From the NCBI RefSeq assembly GCF_900100795.1, contig NZ_FNCO01000008.1, positions 62,001 through 126,000 of the forward strand: 64,000 nt of DNA, read 5' to 3'. The stretch's first letter is position 1. Each line of letters begins with the position of its first letter. Both the position numbers and the translations under genes were made by a program. The DNA comes from Pseudomonas abietaniphila. GTDB taxonomy: Bacteria > Pseudomonadota > Gammaproteobacteria > Pseudomonadales > Pseudomonadaceae. Below are positions 43,800 to 51,903 of this stretch, one piece after another. The notes under the pieces were generated by a model. It did not search any database. It had not been told where the DNA came from and worked only from the letters and a program-made list of their open reading frames with translations.

Positions 43800-44060
43800 G
43801 TGATCCTCCAATCGTTGAAAACGCGCCGACCTTACCGGCTTTGCGTGGGCGGCGGAAGCCGGATGAGCGTCGTGACATTCGCCGAAACAATCTGGCGACG
43901 GTAAAGTCTATCGACACGCGAGACGAAACGGTTTGTCGGAATAGGTACGGTCTATGAGCTGGATTGTGAAACGATATTTCCTTAATCTTCGCCGCCCCGA
44001 TAAGCTTGCGGGCAACTTTTAGACCTATTCCCATTCACTTTGAACCTCGAAGGAGTCTCA

Positions 44061-44660
44061 ATGAGCGTTCTGGTAAACAAACAAGCCCCTGACTTCACCG
44101 CAGCGGCAGTCCTGGGTGACGGTTCGATCGTCGACAGCTTCCAGCTGTCCTCTTTGCGTGGCAAATACGTCGTGCTGTTCTTCTGGCCTCTGGACTTCAC
44201 GTTCGTGTGCCCGTCGGAAATCATCGCGCACGACAACCGTATCGCTAAATTCCGCGACCTGGGCGTTGAAGTGGTAGGCGTTTCCGTCGACTCGCACTTC
44301 ACCCACGCTGCATGGCGCAACACCCCGGTTGAAAAGGGCGGCATTGGCCCGGTCCAGTTCACCATGGTCGCTGACATCAAGCACGAGATCACTCGCGCTT
44401 ACGGTATCGAACACGAAGACGGCGTTGCGCTGCGCGGTTCGTTCCTGATCGACCAGGCGGGTGTGGTTCAGCATCAAGTGGTGAATAACCTGCCGCTGGG
44501 TCGCGACGTGGACGACATGGTGCGTCTGGTCGAAGCACTGCAGTTCACCGAGCAGCACGGCGAAGTCTGCCCGGCTGGCTGGCGTCCAGGCCAGAAAGGC
44601 ATGAAGGCTGACGCTTCGGGCGTGGCCGATTACCTGGCTGAAAACGCCAAGAGCTTGTAA
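44061..44660 (+). CDS. ahpC: Peroxiredoxin (AhpC/Prx1 type)
   Basis: 199-residue typical 2-Cys peroxiredoxin that reduces H2O2 and organic peroxides. The peroxidatic Cys is in DFTFVCPSE (about residue 49) and the resolving Cys in GEVCPAGW (about residue 170). The length and PAGWRPGQ end match the Prx1/AhpC group. AAGGAG seven bases upstream sets the start. The thioredoxin reductase gene follows after 176 bases, so TrxB/thioredoxin may be its electron donor. Confidence 0.93.
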   Translation: MSVLVNKQAPDFTAAAVLGDGSIVDSFQLSSLRGKYVVLFFWPLDFTFVCPSEIIAHDNRIAKFRDLGVEVVGVSVDSHFTHAAWRNTPVEKGGIGPVQFTMVADIKHEITRAYGIEHEDGVALRGSFLIDQAGVVQHQVVNNLPLGRDVDDMVRLVEALQFTEQHGEVCPAGWRPGQKGMKADASGVADYLAENAKSL

Positions 44661-44681
44661 TGAAGCGCTTGTAATACCGTC

Positions 44682-44715
44682 GCTGCGACTTCGGTCGCAG
44701 CTTCCAGATTTTCAG
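44682..44715 (+). terminator. Likely terminator after ahpC
   Basis: GCTGCGAC (44682-44689) pairs perfectly with GTCGCAGC (44694-44701) around a stable TTCG tetraloop. Only a broken T-rich tract (TTCCAGATTTT) follows. Confidence 0.6.
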
Positions 44716-44836
44716 GATTGGCGAGTCAACCTTCCCCAAGCGCGCTCGCGGGTCCTTTTTAATTCAGCCGGTGCGCCGGTCCAGATTTCAGTAACTCCGA
44801 CCACACGTAACGATGGCCGGTCGATAGGAGTGTGTC

Positions 44837-45799
44837 ATGTCTGATGTACGTCATTCCCGAGTGATTATTCTCGGCTCCGGCCCTGCCGGTTACAGCGCTG
44901 CGGTCTATGCAGCACGCGCCAACCTCAAGCCTCTGCTGATCACCGGCATGCAGGCGGGTGGTCAGCTGACCACCACCACCGAAGTCGACAACTGGCCGGG
45001 CGATCCCCATGGCCTGACCGGCCCGGTATTGATGGAGCGGATGCGCGAGCACGCCGAGCGTTTCGAAACCGAAATCGTCTTCGACCACATCAACTCCGTG
45101 GATCTGGCCGGCAAGCCATTCACCCTCAAGGGCGACAGCGGCACCTACACCTGCGACGCGCTGATCATCGCCACGGGCGCCAGCGCTCGCTACCTGGGTC
45201 TGCCGTCCGAAGAGGCGTTCATGGGCAAAGGTGTTTCGGCCTGTGCGACGTGCGACGGTTTCTTCTACCGCAACAAGCCAGTGGCAGTGGTCGGTGGTGG
45301 CAACACGGCCGTTGAAGAGGCGCTGTACCTGGCCAACATCGCGAGTAAAGTGACGCTGGTTCACCGTCGCGAGACCTTCCGTGCCGAGAAGATCCTGATC
45401 GACAAGCTGCACGCACGTGTCGCCGAAGGCAAGATCGAGCTCAAGCTGAACGCGACACTGGACGAAGTGCTGGGTGACAACATGGGCGTCACCGGTGCGC
45501 GTCTGAAGAACAACGATGGCAGCACATCGGAGCTGAAAGTCGACGGCGTCTTCATCGCTATTGGCCACACCCCGAACACTTCGCTGTTCGACGGTCAGCT
45601 GGCGCTGAAAGACGGCTACATGGTGGTTCAGGGCGGTCGCGAAGGCAATGCGACGGCCACCAGCGTTGACGGTGTGTTCGCGGCGGGTGACGTGGCTGAC
45701 CACGTTTATCGTCAGGCAATCACCTCGGCTGGCGCCGGCTGCATGGCGGCACTGGACGTCGAGCGTTACCTGGACGGTCTGGCGAACGCCTCGTTCTGA
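44837..45799 (+). CDS. trxB: Thioredoxin-disulfide reductase
   Basis: 320-residue FAD/NADPH flavoenzyme that reduces thioredoxin. FAD motif GSGPAGYSAAVYAARA (about residues 12-27), redox pair CATCDGFFY (about 138-146), NADPH motif VGGGNTAVEEALYLA (about 154-168), and C-terminal FAD block GVFAAGDVADHVYRQ. It sits with ahpC in a peroxide-defence neighbourhood and ends at a strong terminator. Confidence 0.97.
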   Translation: MSDVRHSRVIILGSGPAGYSAAVYAARANLKPLLITGMQAGGQLTTTTEVDNWPGDPHGLTGPVLMERMREHAERFETEIVFDHINSVDLAGKPFTLKGDSGTYTCDALIIATGASARYLGLPSEEAFMGKGVSACATCDGFFYRNKPVAVVGGGNTAVEEALYLANIASKVTLVHRRETFRAEKILIDKLHARVAEGKIELKLNATLDEVLGDNMGVTGARLKNNDGSTSELKVDGVFIAIGHTPNTSLFDGQLALKDGYMVVQGGREGNATATSVDGVFAAGDVADHVYRQAITSAGAGCMAALDVERYLDGLANASF

Positions 45800-45813
45800 T
45801 TGCACGCTCCAAC

Positions 45814-45843
45814 AAAAAACCGGCTCATTGAGCCGGTTTTTTT
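45814..45843 (+). terminator. Rho-independent terminator of trxB
   Basis: AAAAAACCGGCTC pairs with GAGCCGGTTTTTTT around ATT. Confidence 0.93.
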
Positions 45844-45864
45844 GTGCCTGTTGATCGCGTTCAT

Positions 45865-45951
45865 TGTAGGAGCGCGCTTGCCCGCGAACCGATTTTTCCA
45901 GCGCCACATGCGAAGCGGATACACCTCATCGCGGGCAAGCGCGCTCCTACA
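45865..45951. repeat. Perfect REP inverted pair (BIME-like)
   Basis: The arms 45865-45887 and 45929-45951 are exact 23-base reverse complements, with core GTAGGAGCGCGCTTGCCCGC and a 41-base spacer. Confidence 0.88.
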
Positions 45952-45983
45952 GTTGAGCGGCAAAACGTACTTCTGCGTTTGGC

Positions 45984-46325
45984 TCAGGCCTTGCGAGTGA
46001 GCGGCTGTGCGCTGAAGTTGACCCCGGCCAGGCCATGGGCGATCAGCGCACGGATATTGCCGTGGTCGCTGCCTTCAGGGGTCGCAACCACCGAGCGATA
46101 GTGCTCGCCGAACGCCAGCAGCGCTTCGTCGTCGCTTAAACCTTCCAGCACAGCCAGACCCAGCGTCTTGCACGAGCCTTCGTTCTGGCCTGCGGCGTTT
46201 TCCACCGCACCGTTACTGAACGCCTGCGGCTGGTAGTCGTAGTGCGCAGCAACGAACGCCAGGGTGTCAGCGAATACGTGCTCGCCACTGTTGAGGCTGG
46301 CGCGCAGGGCGTTCAGGTCAGTCAT
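45984..46325 (-). CDS. HopJ family protein
   Basis: 113-residue protein matching the HopJ family: HYDYQPQAFSNG, NAAGQNEGSCKTLGLAVLEGL, LLAFGEHYRSVV and HGNIRALIAHGL. Named for a type III effector candidate of P. syringae, but the family is widespread in bacteria without such secretion and is probably metabolic or of unknown function. Its ATG lies inside the 3' end of the DUF1244 gene (8-base overlap), so the two are one operon. Confidence 0.88.
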   Translation of the reverse strand: MTDLNALRASLNSGEHVFADTLAFVAAHYDYQPQAFSNGAVENAAGQNEGSCKTLGLAVLEGLSDDEALLAFGEHYRSVVATPEGSDHGNIRALIAHGLAGVNFSAQPLTRKA

Positions 46326-46614
46326 GTTTCTTTTCCTTGGCAAACGCGGCCTGCTGGTCGGCGCTGGCTTCTTTCTGATAACGGGATTTCCACTCGCTGT
46401 ACGGCATGCCGTAGACCACTTCGCGGGCGTCGTCGAGGGTGATGTCGATCTGCTTTTCGTCGGCGGCGGCTTTGTACCACTTGGACAGGCAGTTGCGGCA
46501 GAAACCGGACAGGTTCATCAGGTCGATGTTCTGCACGTCCTTGCGGCTGTCCAGGTGCGCAACCAGACGACGGAAGGCGGCGGCTTCGAGTTCGAGGCGT
46601 TGTTGCTCGGTCAT
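46318..46614 (-). CDS. DUF1244 family protein (98 aa)
   Basis: Small conserved protein with NLSGFCRNCLSKWY (CxxC, about residues 36-49) and VVYGMPYSEWKSRYQ (about 66-80), the family signatures. The CxxC may bind metal. Function unknown. The longer upstream frame is rejected because it runs through a REP repeat; ATG 46614 is used. Overlaps the HopJ-family gene downstream. Confidence 0.88.
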   Translation of the reverse strand: MTEQQRLELEAAAFRRLVAHLDSRKDVQNIDLMNLSGFCRNCLSKWYKAAADEKQIDITLDDAREVVYGMPYSEWKSRYQKEASADQQAAFAKEKKHD

Positions 46615-46696
46615 GACGGGCTCTGTGTGAAAAAATGATGGGGCGGATGATAAGAGTGCCAGGCGGGGCGGGCAATGGCTGTCCGACGTACACGGA

Positions 46697-46789
46697 CATT
46701 GTAGGAGCGCGCTTGCCCGCGAATATTCTTTCAGACACCGATGTAGCGCCTGATGTACCGCAATCGCGGGCAAGCGCGCTCCTACAATG
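46697..46789. repeat. Perfect REP inverted pair (BIME-like)
   Basis: The arms 46697-46722 and 46764-46789 are exact 26-base reverse complements of the GTAGGAGCGCGCTTGCCCGC class, with a 41-base spacer. This is the same spacer length as the pair at 45865-45951. Confidence 0.9.
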
Positions 46790-46847
46790 TCACTGGCGCC
46801 TCCTGGACCGCGATCACCAGCAAGCGTGCTTCTACGGCCGCAACGGT

Positions 46848-47219
46848 CTAGCGTTCAGCCGCCAAGGTAATGGACACCGACTCCGCAAAGCGCAGGGCAT
46901 GGGGCTTGTCGACTTCCACTTCGGCGTATTGCACCGGTTCGTGGCTCATCACAAGGTCCAGCACTTCCTGCGTCAACCGCTCAAGCAAGGCAAATCGGTT
47001 GTTTTCGACGTGCTGGATGATCGCTTTGGTGATGGTGCGGTAATTCAGGGCGTGATCGATGTCGTTGTCGCGAACCGCTTCCTGAGCCGCATACAGAATC
47101 GTCAGGTTGATCAGCACGTCCTGCTTGTTGAGGATTTCGTCTTCGTTGATACCGATGTAGGTGCGCAGGCACAGGTCTTTGACCCGGATGCGTGCGGTGC
47201 CTGGTTCGAGTCTTGCCAT
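46848..47219 (-). CDS. folX: Dihydroneopterin triphosphate 2'-epimerase
   Basis: 123-residue enzyme of the FolB/FolX fold. It isomerises 7,8-dihydroneopterin triphosphate to dihydromonapterin triphosphate. Motifs: LRTYIGINEDEILNKQDVLI (about residues 18-37), the YRTI segment (about 60-63), and the C-terminal VEVDKPHALRFAESV (about 101-115). FolX is preferred over FolB because of the adjacent folM. Third gene of folM-folE-folX; 4 bases separate it from folE. Confidence 0.92.
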   Translation of the reverse strand: MARLEPGTARIRVKDLCLRTYIGINEDEILNKQDVLINLTILYAAQEAVRDNDIDHALNYRTITKAIIQHVENNRFALLERLTQEVLDLVMSHEPVQYAEVEVDKPHALRFAESVSITLAAER

Positions 47220-47223
47220 GGGA

Positions 47224-47784
47224 CTACTTGCTCCGTCCGATCAGTTGCAGGAATTCCATGCGTGTCGTGGTCGATTCGCGGAACGCGCCAAGCATCACCG
47301 ACGTGTTCATGGTCGAGTTCTGCTTCTCCACGCCGCGCATCATCATGCACATGTGTTGGGCTTCAATCACCACCGCCACACCGGCAGCGCTGGTCACGCC
47401 CTGGATGGCATCGGCGATCTGGCGGGTCAGGTTTTCCTGAATCTGCAAGCGACGCGCGAACATGTCTACGATGCGCGCGATCTTCGACAGCCCCAGCACC
47501 TTGCCCGTCGGGATGTACGCCACGTGGGCCTTGCCGATGAAGGGCAGCAGATGGTGTTCGCACAGCGAATACAGTTCGATGTCTTTGACGATCACCATCT
47601 CGTCGTTGTCGGACGCGAAGAGCGCGCCGTTGACGATTTCTTCCAGCGTCTGGTCGTAGCCGTGACACAGGTATTGCATGGCCTTGGCCGCGCGCTTGGG
47701 GGTGTCTAGCAGACCTTCGCGCTCCGGGTCTTCGCCCAGGCCGACAAGGATTTCACGGTAGTGTTGTGGCAGTGACAAGGTCAT
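47224..47784 (-). CDS. folE: GTP cyclohydrolase I
   Basis: 186-residue enzyme opening the pterin pathway: GTP to 7,8-dihydroneopterin triphosphate. Zinc ligands are visible in LYSLCEHHLLPF (Cys and His at about residues 73-78) and HMCMMMRGV (Cys at about 146). SKIARIVDMFARRLQ and NSTMNTSVMLG are family blocks. ATG 47784 with GAGGAA upstream is preferred over the TTG at 47787. In an operon with folM and folX it supplies tetrahydromonapterin, the cofactor of phenylalanine hydroxylase in Pseudomonas, rather than only folate. Confidence 0.95.
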   Translation of the reverse strand: MTLSLPQHYREILVGLGEDPEREGLLDTPKRAAKAMQYLCHGYDQTLEEIVNGALFASDNDEMVIVKDIELYSLCEHHLLPFIGKAHVAYIPTGKVLGLSKIARIVDMFARRLQIQENLTRQIADAIQGVTSAAGVAVVIEAQHMCMMMRGVEKQNSTMNTSVMLGAFRESTTTRMEFLQLIGRSK

Positions 47785-47805
47785 CAAAGGGTTCCTCGGG
47801 GCGGC

Positions 47806-48516
47806 TTACTTGACGTGCCGTCCACCGTTTACGGTCAGTGTGGTGCCGGTGACGTATGGGTTGTCCATCAGGTAGCGCAGGCTCTGATAGATCACGTCCG
47901 GACCGGGTTCGATGCCCAATGCCGATTTGGCCAGGGTGTTAGTGCGGTACGCCGCATCGTCGTCTGGTTTGAACATCAGCATGGCAGGGGCGATGCCGTT
48001 GACCTTGATGTCTGGCGCGTATCGGGCCGCGAACGACAGGGTCAGGTTGTCCATGCCCGCTTTGCTGGCGCAGTAGGCGATGTGCTTGCTGCTGCCTTTG
48101 CGCGTGACATCGTCACCGATGTGAATAATGTCTGCCGTCGTCGAGCGCCGCAGCAGTTCGGCGCAATGCAGGTTGATCAGGTACGGGGCAAGCATGTGCA
48201 CGTTGAACATGCGCATGAACACGTCGCCTTCGTCGCCTTGTGTTTCGGCCAGCCATTCTGAGGCGTTGTGAACGATCGCGCGCAGACGGTCGGTGATGTC
48301 CTTGAGCTGCGCGATGAACGTCATCACGCTTTCTTGCGACGAAAAATCAGCCTGAATCGCCATGGCGCCCTTGTCTCTGAGCAACTGCACGCCGGGCCGC
48401 TCGCTGCGGTAGCTGACAATTACCGGATAACCGTCGTCCAGCAACCGTTCGGCGCAATGCAGGCCGATGCGCTGGCTGGCACCAGTGATCAGGACAGGGG
48501 CAAGAGAGGAAGCCAT
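47806..48516 (-). CDS. folM: Dihydromonapterin reductase
   Basis: 236-residue short-chain dehydrogenase reducing dihydromonapterin to tetrahydromonapterin with NADPH. Motifs: TGASQRIG (about residues 11-18), NAS in IVHNASEW (about 85-92), YCASKAGMDN (YxxxK, about 147-156), and the C-terminal TGTTLTVNGGRHVK. The QRIG variant in the glycine-rich loop is typical of FolM/PTR1-like enzymes. First gene of folM-folE-folX. Confidence 0.9.
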   Translation of the reverse strand: MASSLAPVLITGASQRIGLHCAERLLDDGYPVIVSYRSERPGVQLLRDKGAMAIQADFSSQESVMTFIAQLKDITDRLRAIVHNASEWLAETQGDEGDVFMRMFNVHMLAPYLINLHCAELLRRSTTADIIHIGDDVTRKGSSKHIAYCASKAGMDNLTLSFAARYAPDIKVNGIAPAMLMFKPDDDAAYRTNTLAKSALGIEPGPDVIYQSLRYLMDNPYVTGTTLTVNGGRHVK

Positions 48517-48854
48517 GGCAGCTCACGCGTTGATCAGGGAGAAGAAAACCGGGAGGTTGCGGGCGTGCCGATATCTGAAGCGCTGGCGGCAATTGGTTTC
48601 ATTGCGCCATCAGAGGTCGACCGCCTGTGGCAAAGTTAACCCAATGGTCAGTGCTGTACAACTATGAGGCAAGAGGGGGCGTTTGGCTGTTACAGATCGG
48701 AGCGGTAGGGCAGTCAACGTTGCAGCGTCTTGTCAGGCGCATTCCAGGCCAAGCGCGCTCCTACAGCGTAGGGCGCGGGCCGGAACCGGTGCGATTCGCG
48801 TTTCGTCTGCCATTCGTTATGAGCGCGCGCTTGCTTGAGAATGCGCGCTGTCCA
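48517..48854. other. 338-base intergenic region with a solitary REP half
   Basis: Promoter side of folM. A single REP arm (CAAGCGCGCTCCTACAG, 48750-48766) and a degraded second copy (GAGCGCGCGCTTGC, 48820-48833) are present. No gene is seen. Confidence 0.5.
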
Positions 48855-49424
48855 TCATCGGGTCGACGCGGATTCGGCGGGTGGCGCGGCAGCAGGTGTG
48901 CTGCTGTTTAACCAGCCGGACAACAAGTGCGTGGAGAGTGGAATGAACCAGAACACCATCAACGGCGTGAGCATCAAGGTGCTGATCATGATGCGCGGCA
49001 GCAAATCGAACTGTGCAAGCAGCGGACCCAGTACATAGTTGAAGATCAGCGACACCGGGAAGAACGCAAGCCAGATGGCCACGGCCTGTTTCCAGCGAGG
49101 AGGGCGCTGGCCGACGGTGCCGAACCAGCCGTCCATACCACGCACGCGGTGTACGGAATTTTTTGCGAACAAGCCGCTGCCGCGCACCAACCAGGAGCGT
49201 CGGGAGGCGGAGTGCTCCCAGGCGTGCATGGTGGCTTCATCGGCGAAGCGGAAAATGATCTGGAATTCGTCGTCTCCCGGAGGCGGTGCGAGCACACCTG
49301 AACCCAGGTAGCCGGGGAAATCGGTAGCGAGTTGTTCGCCTTCATGCAGCCAGGCAATCAATTCCTGATAGCGGCCATGGGCGACGCGACGGGCAACCAT
49401 CAGCGTGACGGGTGAGGTAGACAT
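48855..49424 (-). CDS. Antibiotic biosynthesis monooxygenase-like (ABM) membrane protein
   Basis: 189 residues. An N-terminal ferredoxin-like ABM domain at about 5-95 (VTLMVARRVAHGRYQELIAW, FQIIFRFADEATMHAWEHSA). Two hydrophobic helices follow at about 113-135 and 143-165 (AVAIWLAFFPVSLIFNYVLG; MISTLMLTPLMVFWFI), placing the domain at the inner membrane. ABM domains include heme- and quinone-modifying oxygenases; no specific reaction can be given. Divergent from the MerR-type regulator. Confidence 0.85.
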   Translation of the reverse strand: MSTSPVTLMVARRVAHGRYQELIAWLHEGEQLATDFPGYLGSGVLAPPPGDDEFQIIFRFADEATMHAWEHSASRRSWLVRGSGLFAKNSVHRVRGMDGWFGTVGQRPPRWKQAVAIWLAFFPVSLIFNYVLGPLLAQFDLLPRIMISTLMLTPLMVFWFIPLSTHLLSGWLNSSTPAAAPPAESASTR

Positions 49425-49643
49425 TGTGTATCTCCGATAAACGAGTGAGGTTCCCGGGTAGGGAAATCACATGGCGTGACGCCGGGGTGATGGCGTCGCG
49501 TCAGCTTCGTTGAGAAAAGCAAGCAAGGATTATTCCTGAATCCCTGTATAAAGCCAGAAGTCTTTGGCCCTCCAGGCCCCTCATACGCCCAACGGCAGGC
49601 GTACAATCAGCACCTCATTCGATTTCGCGACAGGCTTTTCCCG

Positions 49644-50591
49644 ATGTCTCATGTGCTCCCCGTTTCCTCGGTCGACGAAGGCCATCAGCAAGCGTTGTTT
49701 CCTATCCGTGAGGTTTCACGGCTGACCGGCGTCAACCCGGTCACGCTGCGGGCGTGGGAACGTCGTTATGGGCTGATCGTGCCAACGCGCACAGAAAGCG
49801 GTCACCGCCTTTACTCCGCAGCGGATATTGAAACCGTGCGCAGCATCAGGGGCTGGATCGACCGTGGCGTGGCCGTGGGCAAGGTCGGCAAGATTCTGGC
49901 CGGCACCCGCGACCTTGACGGCAGCATGCGCGGCCTTCACAGCGTCATCGACAGCGCCGAGCAGGAAGCGTGGCAGGCGCAACTGCGTCAGGCGGTCAAC
50001 GACTTTGACGAGCGCCGTCTGGATCAGCTCTATGGGCAGATTTTTTCAACGTATCCGCTGCCGGTGGTTTTCGAGGATGTGGTCATGCCGGTCTGGCGTG
50101 AATTCGCCCTGCGCCACGACACCTTCGGACAGACCAGCGAGTGGTTGTTCCTGGACAGTTTTCTGCGGGCGCGAACCCTTCAGCGCGTGCAGCTGACGCG
50201 GAGCTCGGCGCAACAGCGTGTCTTGCTGGCCGCTATGCCGCAAGGATGTCGCGAGCTTGAGTTGTGGGTCGCTGGTTTGCTGATGACCACGCCTCAGCTG
50301 GCGGTCAGTGTGCTCGCGCCCGGGCAGCCGCTGGAAGAATTGAGTCTGGTCTGCGGGAAAATGAAACCCGACGCACTGGTGCTGTTCTCCACTCAGGTGT
50401 CGGCGAGCGATGCGCCCAAGCGGTTGATACGGCTGGGGCTGGGTCTTGAGTGCCCATTGCTGGTGGCAGGTGAAATGGCCGACGTCATTCAGGACAGCCT
50501 GGCGGGGTCCGCGATTGGGTGTCTGGGCAGCGACGGACTGTTGATGCAGCGCCGCTTGCAGCAGTTTCTGGCGGGACGGATGGACACTTAG
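49644..50591 (+). CDS. MerR-type regulator, LitR/CarH/MlrA-like without B12 motif
   Basis: 315-residue regulator. N-terminal MerR winged helix at about residues 18-88 (FPIREVSRLTGVNPVTLRAW then ERRYGLIVPTRTESGHRLYS). The C-terminal part follows the layout of the cobalamin-binding domain of LitR/CarH proteins (four-helix bundle about 105-185, Rossmann-like about 190-315). The (E/D)xHxxG base-on B12 motif is absent: the matching stretch reads GCRELELWVAG. This fits what I recall as class II LitR of Pseudomonas, which responds to light together with a LOV protein. A short LOV gene lies 0.8 kb away and folM-folE-folX 1.1 kb away. MlrA-like curli-type regulator is the alternative. Confidence 0.85.
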   Translation: MSHVLPVSSVDEGHQQALFPIREVSRLTGVNPVTLRAWERRYGLIVPTRTESGHRLYSAADIETVRSIRGWIDRGVAVGKVGKILAGTRDLDGSMRGLHSVIDSAEQEAWQAQLRQAVNDFDERRLDQLYGQIFSTYPLPVVFEDVVMPVWREFALRHDTFGQTSEWLFLDSFLRARTLQRVQLTRSSAQQRVLLAAMPQGCRELELWVAGLLMTTPQLAVSVLAPGQPLEELSLVCGKMKPDALVLFSTQVSASDAPKRLIRLGLGLECPLLVAGEMADVIQDSLAGSAIGCLGSDGLLMQRRLQQFLAGRMDT

Positions 50592-50670
50592 GGGCTATCG
50601 CGAGCGTGAGCTGCAGGTGAGGGCGCCGCAGCTCTGCCGTGCAGCGTGAGACTGGCAGCGTGTCGCGGCG

Positions 50671-51276
50671 TTACAGGTGCATCGAAGGATGAATCTTGCG
50701 GTGTTCCTGCAGGATGTACTGACGCAGACGCTCGGTGTCTTCTTTGCTGTTCTGACTCAGGCGATAAGCGGCAAGGCCTTGTTCGGTCAGGCGTTCGAAT
50801 GTGCCGCGCAATGCGATGGGCGCAAGGCCCGTCGGTGTGAACCAGGCAGAGAAGTACTTCGGCGGTTTGGTCTGCTTGCGGATTTCCAGCAAGATGCCCT
50901 TGAACGAAATTTCGTGCACCCACAGCGCGGTCAGTGACCCTTTCTCGGTTTCGAGGGCAACGGGCTCTGGCAGGGCAAGACGCCAAGGGCGAATACGCGG
51001 GCCTTCTTCGAAGATGCTGGGGGCACCCAGTTCCAGATGCAGCGCGTGGAATTCGTCTTCGACCAGGTGCAGCGGGAAGGTCATCTGTTGATTGTCGAAC
51101 TGAGCTTGAATAGTGACTTGCTCGTGCGCGGCCAGACGCGTCAGCAGATCCTGGATCTGAACGCCTCCGTTAACCACCAGGCTGCGGGATTTGTCGCGCA
51201 GGTTCAGCTTGGGGTTGTGCTGCATGTTCTGGATGAAGTCCAGTTCATCCTGCGTGAGGATCGTGTCGCGCTGCAT
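50671..51276 (-). CDS. PilZ/YcgR-like flagellar-brake family protein, divergent
   Basis: 201-residue cytoplasmic protein. The N-terminal half resembles the YcgR-N domain and the C-terminal half (about residues 95-200) resembles PilZ. The c-di-GMP motifs are degenerate: RIRPWR in place of RxxxR, and HEISFKG in place of (D/N)xSxxG, so ligand binding is doubtful. ATG 51276 is used; a TTG two codons earlier is possible. Lies just downstream of the LOV gene on the same strand, probably co-transcribed (82-base gap). Confidence 0.65.
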   Translation of the reverse strand: MQRDTILTQDELDFIQNMQHNPKLNLRDKSRSLVVNGGVQIQDLLTRLAAHEQVTIQAQFDNQQMTFPLHLVEDEFHALHLELGAPSIFEEGPRIRPWRLALPEPVALETEKGSLTALWVHEISFKGILLEIRKQTKPPKYFSAWFTPTGLAPIALRGTFERLTEQGLAAYRLSQNSKEDTERLRQYILQEHRKIHPSMHL

Positions 51277-51358
51277 GGTCAAGCTCGATTAACCGGTTAT
51301 TGAAAAAGCAGACAGTAAATTCGATTGTTGGTTGCTGCCGTTCGTCAGTTTCAGGATG

Positions 51359-51805
51359 TTACCGCTTCAACGCGGCCAGTTCAGTGCGAGCTTGCGCCAG
51401 TTCGGCCTGCAATTCGACAACTTTTTGTTGCATCAGCACCTGCTCGGTCACGTCCTTCTGGATGCCTATGTAATACATGAGTTTTTCGGCCTCATTGAAG
51501 ACCGGGGTGATCGACAGCTCATTCCAGAACGACGTGCCGTCCTTGCGATAGTTGCGCAGAACCTGACGGCAGGGCTGGCACTTCTTCAGCGCTTCGCGAA
51601 TCGCTCGGCGTGCCAGTTGATCGCGGTCATCGCCCTGCAGAAGGCGACAGTCTTGATAAAGGATGTCTTCGGCGCTGAACCCCGTCAGCTCCTCGAAGGC
51701 CTTATTGGCGTAGATGACGATGTTATCGTCACCCTCATGCTCGGCAATGACGATGCCGTCGTTTGACGCATCGACCACCAACTGCATCAGTTTTGCGCTG
51801 ATCAT
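51359..51805 (-). CDS. Short LOV blue-light photoreceptor (PpSB1-LOV type)
   Basis: 148-residue PAS/LOV protein without effector domain. The flavin-adduct Cys53 is in YQDCRLLQGDDRDQ (usual LOV core NCRFLQ), preceded by ASNDGIVIAE and followed by NYRKDGTSFWNELSITPV (about residues 84-101) and YIGIQKDVTEQ. A C-terminal J-alpha-like helix (about 120-148, coiled-coil heptads VVELQAELAQARTEL) suggests a dimer. It closely resembles my memory of P. putida SB1-LOV. It should bind FMN and form a cysteinyl adduct under blue light. Upstream GGGAGC sets the start. Confidence 0.93.
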   Translation of the reverse strand: MISAKLMQLVVDASNDGIVIAEHEGDDNIVIYANKAFEELTGFSAEDILYQDCRLLQGDDRDQLARRAIREALKKCQPCRQVLRNYRKDGTSFWNELSITPVFNEAEKLMYYIGIQKDVTEQVLMQQKVVELQAELAQARTELAALKR

Positions 51806-51903
51806 GGGTCGCTCCCTAGGGCATCAAAAAGCCGGCATTCTAAGACATTGCGCCCTTCTGGGGCATAATGCCGCACGATTTTACTCAGTCACAGGATCAG
51901 AGA

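Noticed and set aside
45984..46325. HopJ protein as a type III secreted effector
   Set aside because: The family occurs in many bacteria lacking type III secretion; it is in an operon with DUF1244 and no hrp box or chaperone gene is near.
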